From Pseudomonadota bacterium (GTDB lineage Bacteria > Pseudomonadota > Gammaproteobacteria > Burkholderiales > Burkholderiaceae_D): 9,957 nt of DNA. Each line of letters begins with the position of its first letter. The first letter of the stretch is position 1. The position numbers and the translations under genes were made by a program. The notes beneath the pieces are model-generated. The model saw only the letters and a program-made list of their open reading frames with translations, had not been told where the DNA came from and made no database searches. This document shows positions 1-6,106 of this stretch, one piece after another. The stretch lies in assembly GCA_023409175.1 (NCBI GenBank), contig JAEYIG010000013.1, forward strand, positions 1 to 9,957, given 5' to 3'.

Positions 1-1
1 T

Positions 2-970
2 TCAAAGCTTCAGACAATTCCGCAGATTGATCTCGATAATTTCTTTAATGCCATCCAGCGTTTCAAACCGTTTCCGGTAAAGGCTTCTTTTGCTGGACTT
101 GATTTCTTCCATACTTTTTCTGGTTTCGGATAAAGGCAACTTGTAAAAGCGCTTGTCTTCTGAAGGAGTTCCGTCCACTTCTCTCCAGAATTCGTCCAGA
201 GATATCTTCAATTTCCGGTCCAGCCTGACATGATTGTTCGTATAGTATCCCTCATCGGATACTGCATAGATCGACGTAATGCCCAATACATTGGCAATCG
301 TCTGGACAGCATAGAAAATCAGATTTTTGGTGCGGTAACCATGGAAATGTTTGGTCAGCTGCCGGATGATGTCCAGTGCATTTTCCGTATTTGACCCCTG
401 GATGGCACCAATCCACAAAGCCGGGTTTCTGTCGGCAGGATCCGGTGCAATCCAAAAGATAATCTGATACAAATTGATATTGTCCAGCCACAGAATGAGA
501 GAAAGAAGCCCTTCTTTCTTTTGTCCCGCCTCAAAGGTCAAAATGAAAGACAGTTTCTTTTCCTCAAAAATCCCTTCCCATATTTTCAAGCCGCCTTCCA
601 GATAACATTTTCTGAGTATGCTGGCATCCATCAGGCTTTCAAGATAATTGAAATGGTTCTCGATTATCTTGAAGCGGTCATCAAATGAGGATTCCTTGTA
701 GAAAAACTGTCGCGTTGCCTGTTCATAAAAAAAAGGAAGGCGGGATGACAGTTCTCTTTTGAGTGGCGTTGCCTGAAAAAAATCGTACAAATCCTCCATC
801 TTTTTATCGTGAGTCCAGACCCTGAACAAAAATACGACCATTCGTTTGTATTCCTTGAAACGGGACGTATCATAAATCTGCTTGCTGATTGGTATGTATC
901 TTTTCACTTTGGTTCTTTTTACAGAGGCGTACTTGATAAAAAGGCAGTCCGTGCGGGATGAGCCCGTCAT
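2..970 (-). CDS. DUF535 (VirK/YbjX family) protein
   Basis: A complete 322-residue ORF with an ATG start and TGA stop. It matches the DUF535 family (Shigella VirK, E. coli/Salmonella YbjX) by its central pattern: a hydrophobic strand block near residues 139-175, the signature LWIGAIQG at about 185-192, then an LTKHFHGYRTKNLI block at about 205-218 and a VSDE motif at about 237-240. No signal peptide or clear membrane helix is visible. The N-terminus is Lys/Arg-rich. Family members have been linked to envelope properties and virulence, but no biochemical activity is established. The gene follows rseA after a hairpin terminator and a TATAAT box, so it is probably its own transcription unit. The Shine-Dalgarno is weak, and a later Met at residue 44 is a less likely start because family members are about 300 residues long. 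Family call fairly sure; function unknown. Confidence 0.82.
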   Translation of the reverse strand: MTGSSRTDCLFIKYASVKRTKVKRYIPISKQIYDTSRFKEYKRMVVFLFRVWTHDKKMEDLYDFFQATPLKRELSSRLPFFYEQATRQFFYKESSFDDRFKIIENHFNYLESLMDASILRKCYLEGGLKIWEGIFEEKKLSFILTFEAGQKKEGLLSLILWLDNINLYQIIFWIAPDPADRNPALWIGAIQGSNTENALDIIRQLTKHFHGYRTKNLIFYAVQTIANVLGITSIYAVSDEGYYTNNHVRLDRKLKISLDEFWREVDGTPSEDKRFYKLPLSETRKSMEEIKSSKRSLYRKRFETLDGIKEIIEINLRNCLKL

Positions 971-1023
971 TCAACTGAACCAACGGTATCGTGATTATTT
1001 CCAGCAGACTGTTTCGGAAGAGA

Positions 1024-1029
1024 ATTATA
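1024..1029 (-). promoter_or_regulatory. candidate -10 box for the DUF535 gene
   Basis: On the - strand this reads TATAAT, a perfect -10 box. It lies 54 bases upstream of the DUF535 ATG and just downstream of the rseA-side hairpin. The sequence is AT-rich around it, but no good -35 box lies 16-18 bases upstream. An overlapping TG-A-TATATA could act as an extended -10. Placement after a terminator supports an independent promoter, but this is inference from the motif only. Confidence 0.4.
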
Positions 1030-1040
1030 TATCATAGAAA

Positions 1041-1062
1041 ACCGCACGCTGACGCGTGCGGT
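1041..1062 (-). terminator. hairpin terminator after the rpoE-rseA unit
   Basis: A GC-rich inverted repeat: ACCGCACGC pairs with GCGTGCGGT around a 4-base loop, a 9-bp perfect stem. On the - strand it starts 29 bases past the rseA stop and is followed by TTTCTATGAT. The U-tract is short and interrupted, so efficiency may be moderate. The position between rseA and the next gene fits the end of the rpoE operon. Confidence 0.65.
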
Positions 1063-1091
1063 ATGGTGAAAAGACAAAATATCAGGAGTAA

Positions 1092-1391
1092 TCAGGCAAC
1101 AGACTCTTCCTGTTCAGGCTCGACTCTTGAAATGCTACCTGATAAAGAATCACTGTTTTTATCTGTCCCAAGAAGGGGCATGGAATATTCCTGCTGAAGT
1201 ACTTCCCTGAGCCTGTCCTGAAACGGTTCACTTACCTGGATCTGTGACTGGTTATAACGAACTGTCTCGCCAATAACCCTGTATACATTGACAACTTCTT
1301 TCAGTGTTTTCCTGTCTTCGTTTTGTATCTGCTGTAACTCCTCTTCATTCAGTTCGCTGTCAACGAAAGCTGAAATCAATTCCTTTTCCAT
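1092..1391 (-). CDS. rseA: RseA-like anti-sigma-E factor, soluble short form
   Basis: A protein of 99 residues from the ATG at 1391. A TTG at 1415 would add 8 residues. The ATG is preferred because its product begins MEKELISAFVDSE, which lines up with the start of E. coli RseA (MQKEQLSALMDGE), and a GAG element sits 9 bases before it. Further RseA-like features are VYRVIGETVRYN (compare YHLIRDSMRG in E. coli) and EPFQDRLREVLQQE. This is the cytoplasmic domain that binds and blocks sigma-E. Family members usually continue into a transmembrane helix and a periplasmic domain, about 170-215 residues in all. Here the protein stops after an acidic, Ser/Glu-rich tail ending EESVA, with no hydrophobic segment in it or in the gap downstream. 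It lies 42 bases after rpoE. rseB and mucD, usual in this neighbourhood, are absent; a DUF535 gene follows instead. Confidence 0.78.
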   Translation of the reverse strand: MEKELISAFVDSELNEEELQQIQNEDRKTLKEVVNVYRVIGETVRYNQSQIQVSEPFQDRLREVLQQEYSMPLLGTDKNSDSLSGSISRVEPEQEESVA

Positions 1392-1433
1392 TTTTTTTCG
1401 CTCACTTTCTGTCAATATTCTTTTTATTATTAT

Positions 1434-2054
1434 TTACCACCTTTTATCCATTCCGGTTCCCAACAATGGCCTTAGCCGGGTTGCTATGGATTCGCGTGCT
1501 CGGAAAATACGGCTCCGGACTGTCCCGATAGGACACTCCATGATGACGGCAATTTCATCATAACTAAGCCCTTCCATCTCACGCAAAGACAATGCCATTC
1601 TCAAGTCTTCAGGCAATTCGTCCATGGCAACGTTGACCGTTTCAGCGATTTGTTTGGATGCCAGCATGGACTCCGGTGTATTGATGTCCCTGAGGTTTTC
1701 TCCTTCTTCGAAAGCCTCAACCTGTTCGGCTGTCGCATCAGTCGATGTAGGAACCCTTCTTCCCTGATTATCCAGAAAATTCTTGGCGGTATTGATGCCA
1801 ATCCGGTACAACCAGGTATAAAAGGCGGAGTCGCCCCGAAACTGGTGAAGGGCACGATACGCCTTGATAAAAGTTTCCTGCACAACGTCTTCAGCTTCCG
1901 ACTGATTGGAAACCAAACGCAATACCAGCCTGTAAAGTTTCCGCTGGTATTTGGTGACCAACAGGTCGAATGCCATTTTGTCCCCCTGCTGGACACGCTC
2001 GACAAGCCGTTTATCTATTTCACGTTCAGTTGTCACAATCCAATACCCCGTCAT
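1434..2054 (-). CDS. rpoE: RNA polymerase sigma factor RpoE (ECF sigma-E)
   Basis: This encodes an ECF sigma factor of the RpoE/AlgU group, which directs RNA polymerase to envelope-stress promoters. It has 206 residues from the ATG at 2054; a GTG at 2036 would give 200 and begins closer to the family start, so the start is uncertain. Region 2 spans about residues 28-95 and includes DVVQETFIKAYRAL (57-70) and RGDSAFYTWLYRI (73-85), nearly identical to E. coli. Region 4 spans about 140-195, with the helix-turn-helix LSYDEIAVIMECPIGTVRSR recognising the -35 box. It follows a YgfX-like gene with a 64-base gap that contains a near-consensus sigma-E promoter, so it probably drives its own transcription. 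rseA lies downstream on the same strand. Complete, with no missing motif. Confidence 0.96.
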   Translation of the reverse strand: MTGYWIVTTEREIDKRLVERVQQGDKMAFDLLVTKYQRKLYRLVLRLVSNQSEAEDVVQETFIKAYRALHQFRGDSAFYTWLYRIGINTAKNFLDNQGRRVPTSTDATAEQVEAFEEGENLRDINTPESMLASKQIAETVNVAMDELPEDLRMALSLREMEGLSYDEIAVIMECPIGTVRSRIFRARESIATRLRPLLGTGMDKRW

Positions 2055-2075
2055 GTTGCAACCGTCCGTAACCCG

Positions 2076-2102
2076 TTAGAGTTACCAAATTGCAATAAGT
2101 TC
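2076..2102 (-). promoter_or_regulatory. candidate sigma-E promoter of rpoE
   Basis: On the - strand the -35 element GAACTT (2097-2102, preceded by T at 2103) is followed by a 16-base spacer and the -10 element TCTAA (2076-2080). The known sigma-E consensus is GGAACTT, about 16 bases, then TCnnA-type -10, so only one -35 base differs. Predicted start of transcription is near 2069, leaving a leader of about 15 bases to the ATG at 2054, or about 33 to the GTG at 2036. It lies wholly in the gap between the YgfX-like gene and rpoE. This implies positive autoregulation, as known for E. coli rpoE. Confidence 0.72.
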
Positions 2103-2118
2103 ACAAGATTTCATTTTT

Positions 2119-2610
2119 TTATGCATTTTTTCTGTGAGCTTCAATCCATCGTAGCGAGGTATATAAAGACTTGAATTGCTCTCTCTTTACGGAATCCTGA
2201 AAAATCAGGACGTTGGCTTTTTTCCCATTTTCCGTTGCCAATTGCATTATCAGCAATGTCGGCCATATCGTTGAATTTTCCGACAATTTCCAGGTATCTG
2301 TGAAAGTGCAAGAATCGGCATCCTCTGTCGATGGTTTTGAAACACTTTGCCTATATTCCTTCAAGCGTATTTGTCCGTTGCCGGAAATATCAATCCAAAG
2401 CGTTTTTCTTGATCTGAAATAGCTGAAAATGAGAAAGAAAGCGGTCAAGATGGCAAGCAGGGCCAGCAATTGCCGTGTAATGGAAACAAAATAGCCGATT
2501 TGTCCCAAACCGAGCAGGATACCTGTCAGGAAAAAGAGCGCTGCAAAAGAGAGATAAAAAAAGGAAAAAATCCGTGAAGGCTTGATTTCCGCAGAAATGG
2601 CTATCGACAT
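2119..2610 (-). CDS. YgfX-like (CptA family) two-helix inner-membrane protein
   Basis: A protein of 163 residues with two hydrophobic helices at about 14-38 and 47-65. The basic YFRSRK junction after the second helix suggests that the rest faces the cytoplasm. The C-terminal part is strand-rich, with GQIRL near residue 80, a Trp-containing WKLSE segment, and a final DSVKREQFKSLYTSLRW block. This order resembles E. coli YgfX/CptA (two helices, a GEIRL-type strand, then a DSM..EWR.LRR-type end). YgfX has been described as a membrane partner of SdhE/CptB affecting cell-shape proteins, but no such partner is present here. A small membrane protein at this place between fabF and rpoE is common in Burkholderiales. 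No strong Shine-Dalgarno or sigma-70 promoter is evident in the short gap behind the fabF terminator. Membrane topology is secure; family assignment is moderate. Confidence 0.66.
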   Translation of the reverse strand: MSIAISAEIKPSRIFSFFYLSFAALFFLTGILLGLGQIGYFVSITRQLLALLAILTAFFLIFSYFRSRKTLWIDISGNGQIRLKEYRQSVSKPSTEDADSCTFTDTWKLSENSTIWPTLLIMQLATENGKKANVLIFQDSVKREQFKSLYTSLRWIEAHRKNA

Positions 2611-2656
2611 GTTGGGATCGTGACATGAATTGCTTTTTCCCGGACTCTACATGACA

Positions 2657-2689
2657 AAAGCCACATTCACAAGCTGTGAATGTGGCTTT
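2657..2689 (-). terminator. strong hairpin terminator at the end of the fab cluster
   Basis: A perfect 15-bp inverted repeat (AAAGCCACATTCACA paired with TGTGAATGTGGCTTT) with a 3-base loop. Its near edge is 14 bases past the fabF stop. On the - strand the stem runs into CTTTTGTCATG, giving a short U-run. It separates fabF from the YgfX-rpoE module, so the two groups are probably transcribed separately. Confidence 0.85.
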
Positions 2690-2703
2690 ATAAACTGCGA
2701 AAA

Positions 2704-3951
2704 TCAGATCTTGCCGAAAATCAGCGAGCCGTTTGTGCCACCGAAACCAAACGAATTCTTCAATGCATAATCAATCTTCATGTCTCTGGCTGTATTGGCA
2801 CAGTAATCCAGATCGCAAAGAGGATCCTGATTGAAAATGTTGATGGTTGGAGGAGCAACCTGGTTATAAACAGCCAGTGCCGTAATAACCGATTCCAGAC
2901 CACCCGCGCCGCCCAGAAGATGGCCGACCATGGATTTGGAGGAACTGATGACGACGTTCTTGGCATGTTCGCCCAGAGTCCGTTTGACAGCGGTCGTTTC
3001 AGCAATGTCGCCCAGCGGAGTCGAAGTGCCGTGTGCATTGATGTAATTGACCTGATCCGGATTGATCTCTGCATCCCTGATCGCATTGACCATACAGGTG
3101 CTAGCACCACTACCGTCTTCCAGCGGAGCTGTCATATGGTTTGCATCGGCGCTCATACCGAAACCGACAATTTCTGCATATATCTTGGCGCCACGTGCCT
3201 TGGCATGTTCATATTCTTCCAGAACCAGAACGCCAGAACCTTCACCCAGGACAAAGCCATCACGGTCCTTGTCCCAGGGTCTTGAAGCGGTTGCAGGATC
3301 GTCATTTCTCGAAGAAAGAGCGCGAGCGGCGGCAAAGCCTCCGAGTCCCAACGGGGAAATGGTCGATTCCGATCCACCGGCAACCATAACGTCAGCGTCG
3401 CCGTACGCAATGATACGTGCGCCGAAACCGATGGAATGCAAACCGGTCGAACATGCTGTCACGATCGACAGGTTCGGCCCTTTCAATCCATAACGGATGG
3501 AAAGGAAACCGGAAATCATATTGATGATCGAAGAAGGCACGAAGAACGGGCTGATACGGCGCGGGCCGCGTTTTTCCAGTTCACCATGCGTTTGTTCGAT
3601 CATGGGCAAACCTCCGATGCCCGACCCAATATTGACGCCGATCCGGCCGGCGTTTTCATCAGTAATGACCAGACCGCTATCTTCAATTGCCTGTATACCT
3701 GCAGCCATTCCATAATGAATGAAGGTATCCATATGACGTGATTCTTTGCCTGGAATATATTTTTCCAGTGGGAAGTCTTTTACTTCACCGGCAAAAGTCG
3801 TGCTGAAGGCGGATGCATCGAACCGCGTAATGGGCCCAATACCGGATTGTCCCGATGTTACTGCATCCCACATTTCAGCTACAGTATTACCTACAGGCGA
3901 AATACATCCCAGTCCGGTAATCACGACCCGGCGTTGTCCCATACGGCTCAA
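2704..3951 (-). CDS. fabF: 3-oxoacyl-[ACP] synthase II (KAS II)
   Basis: FabF condenses malonyl-ACP with an acyl-ACP in each elongation round of type II fatty-acid synthesis and is the step that lengthens C16:1 to C18:1. The protein has 415 residues and full thiolase-fold architecture. The catalytic triad is Cys167 in TACSTG, His307 in NAHGTSTP and His344 in KSMVGHLLG, with Lys339 in the KSM motif and the C-terminal [14 protein letters not shown] glycine-rich block. It reads closely like E. coli FabF throughout. The start is probably the TTG at 3951, because AGGGAG (3958-3963) lies 6 bases before it; an ATG at 3942 would lose three residues but sits 15 bases from that site. It follows acpP by 26 bases with no terminator between, so the two are likely cotranscribed, and a 15-bp hairpin closes the unit. 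Confidence 0.97.
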   Translation of the reverse strand: MSRMGQRRVVITGLGCISPVGNTVAEMWDAVTSGQSGIGPITRFDASAFSTTFAGEVKDFPLEKYIPGKESRHMDTFIHYGMAAGIQAIEDSGLVITDENAGRIGVNIGSGIGGLPMIEQTHGELEKRGPRRISPFFVPSSIINMISGFLSIRYGLKGPNLSIVTACSTGLHSIGFGARIIAYGDADVMVAGGSESTISPLGLGGFAAARALSSRNDDPATASRPWDKDRDGFVLGEGSGVLVLEEYEHAKARGAKIYAEIVGFGMSADANHMTAPLEDGSGASTCMVNAIRDAEINPDQVNYINAHGTSTPLGDIAETTAVKRTLGEHAKNVVISSSKSMVGHLLGGAGGLESVITALAVYNQVAPPTINIFNQDPLCDLDYCANTARDMKIDYALKNSFGFGGTNGSLIFGKI

Positions 3952-3957
3952 GCTGCT

Positions 3958-3963
3958 CTCCCT
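3958..3963 (-). promoter_or_regulatory. ribosome binding site deciding the fabF TTG start
   Basis: AGGGAG on the - strand, 6 bases before the TTG at 3951 and 15 bases before the in-frame ATG at 3942. The spacing favours the TTG, which adds Met-Ser-Arg in front of [12 protein letters not shown]. Confidence 0.55.
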
Positions 3964-3977
3964 GTTTCTAGATTTGA

Positions 3978-4217
3978 TTAGGACTGCATATTGGCTGATG
4001 CATAATCAACGGCCTGTTGAACGGTCGTGATCTTTTCAGCCTGTTCGTCCGGAATTTCAATTTCAAATTCGTCTTCCAGTGCCATGACGAGTTCTACGGT
4101 ATCAAGCGAATCAGCACCCAGATCATCTACGAAAGACGATTCCAGTTTGATTTCGTCTTCAGCAACACCCAGTTGCTCAGCAACGATTTTCTTTACACGT
4201 TGTTCGATATCGGACAT
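3978..4217 (-). CDS. acpP: acyl carrier protein
   Basis: ACP carries growing acyl chains on a 4'-phosphopantetheine arm and is the common substrate platform for the FabD, FabF, FabG and FabH proteins encoded beside it. It has 79 residues and is strongly acidic. The attachment Ser is residue 37, counting Met, in the invariant DSL motif ([25 protein letters not shown]). The helix I start [17 protein letters not shown] is typical of proteobacteria. The start is the ATG at 4217, with GGAG 7 bases before it. The 166-base gap to fabG upstream holds a terminator-like hairpin and promoter-like sites, which fits separate, high-level expression of acpP as known in E. coli. fabF follows after 26 bases. 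Confidence 0.98.
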   Translation of the reverse strand: MSDIEQRVKKIVAEQLGVAEDEIKLESSFVDDLGADSLDTVELVMALEDEFEIEIPDEQAEKITTVQQAVDYASANMQS

Positions 4218-4279
4218 TTGTTGGCTCCAAGTTATTAAAAAATGTTAATTTATAGAAAATTTGGTGAAAAAGTGCGCGC

Positions 4280-4288
4280 ATTTTAGCA
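4280..4288 (-). promoter_or_regulatory. candidate extended -10 promoter of acpP
   Basis: The - strand reads TGCTAAAAT: a TAAAAT -10 hexamer (5 of 6 consensus) preceded by the TG of an extended -10. No good -35 is seen; the upstream 17 bases are the T-run of the hairpin. Predicted start near 4273 gives a leader of about 55 bases to the acpP ATG. It lies downstream of the hairpin, so it would give uninterrupted acpP transcripts. Motif evidence only. Confidence 0.45.
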
Positions 4289-4297
4289 GGTTTGCGC

Positions 4298-4338
4298 AAA
4301 AAAATTCACTTCACAGGTTAAGTTCTGGCTTAAGTGAA
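4298..4338 (-). terminator. terminator-like hairpin between fabG and acpP
   Basis: On the - strand TTCACTT (4332-4338) pairs with AAGTGAA (4305-4311) around a 20-base loop, followed at once by seven T residues (4298-4304). An alternative fold pairs TTAAG with CTTAA inside the loop. The 7-bp, AT-rich stem is weak, so partial termination or attenuation of readthrough from fabG is more likely than a full stop. Confidence 0.5.
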
Positions 4339-4341
4339 ATA

Positions 4342-4347
4342 ATTATA
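4342..4347 (-). promoter_or_regulatory. candidate -10 box upstream of the fabG-acpP hairpin
   Basis: A perfect TATAAT on the - strand, 37 bases past the fabG stop. The sequence 16-17 bases upstream (TTTATC or GTTTAT) is a poor -35. If used, transcription would start near 4335, inside the first arm of the hairpin, which would shorten or disrupt that stem in the new transcript. Confidence 0.35.
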
Positions 4348-4383
4348 GTCAAAAAAATCTGCTGATAAACGGTCCTTTCTCGT

Positions 4384-5139
4384 TCAGTTCATAAACATGC
4401 CGCCATTTACGTGCACAACAGTGCCCGTAATATAAGCTGCTTTTGGTGAAGCCAGAAAGGCGACTGCCGAAGCCACATCTTCGGGATTGCCGAAACGGGC
4501 CAAAGGAATCTGTTTCAACATGTTCGTGATGACGTCTTCCGGCAACGATTTCGTCATGTCGGTGTCGATAAATCCGGGCGCTATGCAGTTGACGGTAATG
4601 TTGCGGCTGCCGACTTCGCGGGCCAGCGCACGGCTCATGCTTTCGACACCCGCTTTTGAAGCGGCATAATTCATCTGTCCGGCATTGCCGATCGAACCGA
4701 CGACCGAGGTGATATTGATGATACGGCCTTCCTTGGCTTTCATCATGCCGCGCAGTACTCCACGTGACAGGCGTGCGACCGCTGTCAGGTTGACATCAAT
4801 AACCTTGTCCCAGTCTTCATCTTTCATCCGCATCGCCAGTTGATCCTGAGTGATGCCGGCGTTGTTGACGAGAATATGGATGGCACCGTATTCTTTCTGG
4901 ATCTCATCAATGACTTCACGTGAACGGTCGGCATCGGCGACATTCAACACAATGCCTTTTCCGGCATCGCCACGGACACTGGCCAGATCCTGCGTGATGT
5001 GTTCCGCACCGGATTCAGACGTTGCCGTTCCGATGACAGTGGCGCCATGAGCGGCCAGTTCCATCGCGATTGCGTGACCGATACCACGGGAAGCCCCGGT
5101 GACCAGAGCGATTTTGCCTGCCAAATCCTGTTCACTCAT
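4384..5139 (-). CDS. fabG: 3-oxoacyl-[ACP] reductase
   Basis: FabG is the NADPH-dependent reductase that converts 3-oxoacyl-ACP to 3-hydroxyacyl-ACP. It has 251 residues with a classical short-chain dehydrogenase fold. The cofactor loop is TGASRGIG (14-21), followed by NNAG (92-95) and Asn117. The catalytic residues are Ser145, Tyr158 and Lys162, with the Tyr-Ser spacing of 13 as in E. coli FabG. The C-terminus VVHVNGGMFMN closes the Rossmann sheet and is typical of FabG. The ATG overlaps the fabD stop by four bases (ATGA), with GGAG 8 bases before it, so translation is probably coupled to fabD. It is the last gene of the compact plsX-fabH-fabD-fabG run, followed by a weak terminator-like hairpin before acpP. 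No anomalies. Confidence 0.97.
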   Translation of the reverse strand: MSEQDLAGKIALVTGASRGIGHAIAMELAAHGATVIGTATSESGAEHITQDLASVRGDAGKGIVLNVADADRSREVIDEIQKEYGAIHILVNNAGITQDQLAMRMKDEDWDKVIDVNLTAVARLSRGVLRGMMKAKEGRIINITSVVGSIGNAGQMNYAASKAGVESMSRALAREVGSRNITVNCIAPGFIDTDMTKSLPEDVITNMLKQIPLARFGNPEDVASAVAFLASPKAAYITGTVVHVNGGMFMN

Positions 5140-6068
5140 TTCAGAGTCTCCAATACTTTATCCAGAGAAGCCTGATCGACAATAGCGTCACCAGTCAACG
5201 AAGAATCAATACGTTTGGACAGACCGGCCAATACCTTGCCCGGACCGCATTCGATAACGTGCGTGATGCCCATGCCAGCCATTTTTTCAACGGTTTCGAC
5301 CCAGCGAACGGAGCTGGCAACCTGTCGGACAAGCGCATCCTTGATTTCTTCAGGATTGGAGAGGACAGCGACATCGACATTATTGATCAATGGAATTTGC
5401 GGTGCCGAAAATTCCAGTTTCGCCATATAGTCGGCAAGCCGGACGGAAGCCGGTTGCAGAAGGGAAGAATGGAACGGAGCGGACACTGGAAGCATCAATG
5501 CGCGTTTGGCGCCTTTGGCTTTTGCAATGTCACATGCACGGGCCAATGCTGTCTTGTGTCCGGCAATGACGATCTGGGTAGGTGAATTGAAGTTCGCCGG
5601 TTCGACGACTTCACTTTCTGCCGCTTCGCCACAAACTGCCTTGATTTCGTCACCGGTCAATCCGATGATCGCTGCCATACCGCCCTGTCCGACAGGCACG
5701 GCTTCCTGCATGGCCTGTGCACGGAAACGGACCAGTTTGACTGCGTCTGCAAAAGGGATGACGCCCGAAGCGACCAAAGCGGAAAACTCACCCAGACTGT
5801 GTCCGGCAACCACTTCAGGAGCGGCGCCACCGGCGGCAATCCATGCACGGTAGAAGGCGACTGATGACGACAACATGACCGGCTGTGTATTGGTCGTCAG
5901 ATCCAGATCTTCCTTTGGACCTTCGGCAATCATTTTGCCCAGATCGAATCCCAATGCATCCGATGCTTCGGCCAGTGTGTCCTGTACGACCTTGTTGTCG
6001 GCAAACCCGTTCAACATCCCGACTGCCTGAGAACCCTGTCCCGGGAAAACAAACGCAAATTTAGGCAT
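5136..6068 (-). CDS. fabD: malonyl-CoA:ACP transacylase
   Basis: FabD moves the malonyl group from CoA to ACP, supplying the extender unit for FabH and FabF. It has 310 residues, the normal length. The oxyanion glutamine is in FPGQGSQ (Gln11), the nucleophile is Ser91 in GHSLGE, Arg116 lies in the LVRFRAQAMQ helix and holds the malonyl carboxylate, and His200 in APFHSSLL completes the dyad. The ferredoxin-like insert lies at about 125-195. The end, ECGPGKVLAGLSKRI, is typical. The ATG at 6068 has a weak GGA 6 bases before it. It lies 38 bases after fabH and overlaps fabG by four bases, consistent with one operon. No missing residues. Confidence 0.97.
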   Translation of the reverse strand: MPKFAFVFPGQGSQAVGMLNGFADNKVVQDTLAEASDALGFDLGKMIAEGPKEDLDLTTNTQPVMLSSSVAFYRAWIAAGGAAPEVVAGHSLGEFSALVASGVIPFADAVKLVRFRAQAMQEAVPVGQGGMAAIIGLTGDEIKAVCGEAAESEVVEPANFNSPTQIVIAGHKTALARACDIAKAKGAKRALMLPVSAPFHSSLLQPASVRLADYMAKLEFSAPQIPLINNVDVAVLSNPEEIKDALVRQVASSVRWVETVEKMAGMGITHVIECGPGKVLAGLSKRIDSSLTGDAIVDQASLDKVLETLK

Positions 6069-6106
6069 AGCTATTCCGTCTCTTCATTAATCGTAAATTG
6101 GAGGCA

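Noticed and set aside
991..1197. 68-codon + strand frame over the rseA end and hairpin
   Set aside because: It spans the terminator stem and the antisense of rseA, with no ribosome binding site or family similarity.
2611..2656. possible promoter for the YgfX-like gene (TTGTCA next to the hairpin)
   Set aside because: TTGTCA resembles a -35, but no acceptable -10 lies 16-18 bases downstream.
2680..3285. 201-codon open frame on the + strand
   Set aside because: Antisense to fabF, starting next to the fab terminator hairpin, with no family features.
4319..4326. second GAACTT element on the - strand, in the fabG-acpP gap
   Set aside because: No TCnnA-type -10 lies about 16 bases downstream; that position is the T-run of the hairpin, so a sigma-E promoter for acpP is not supported.
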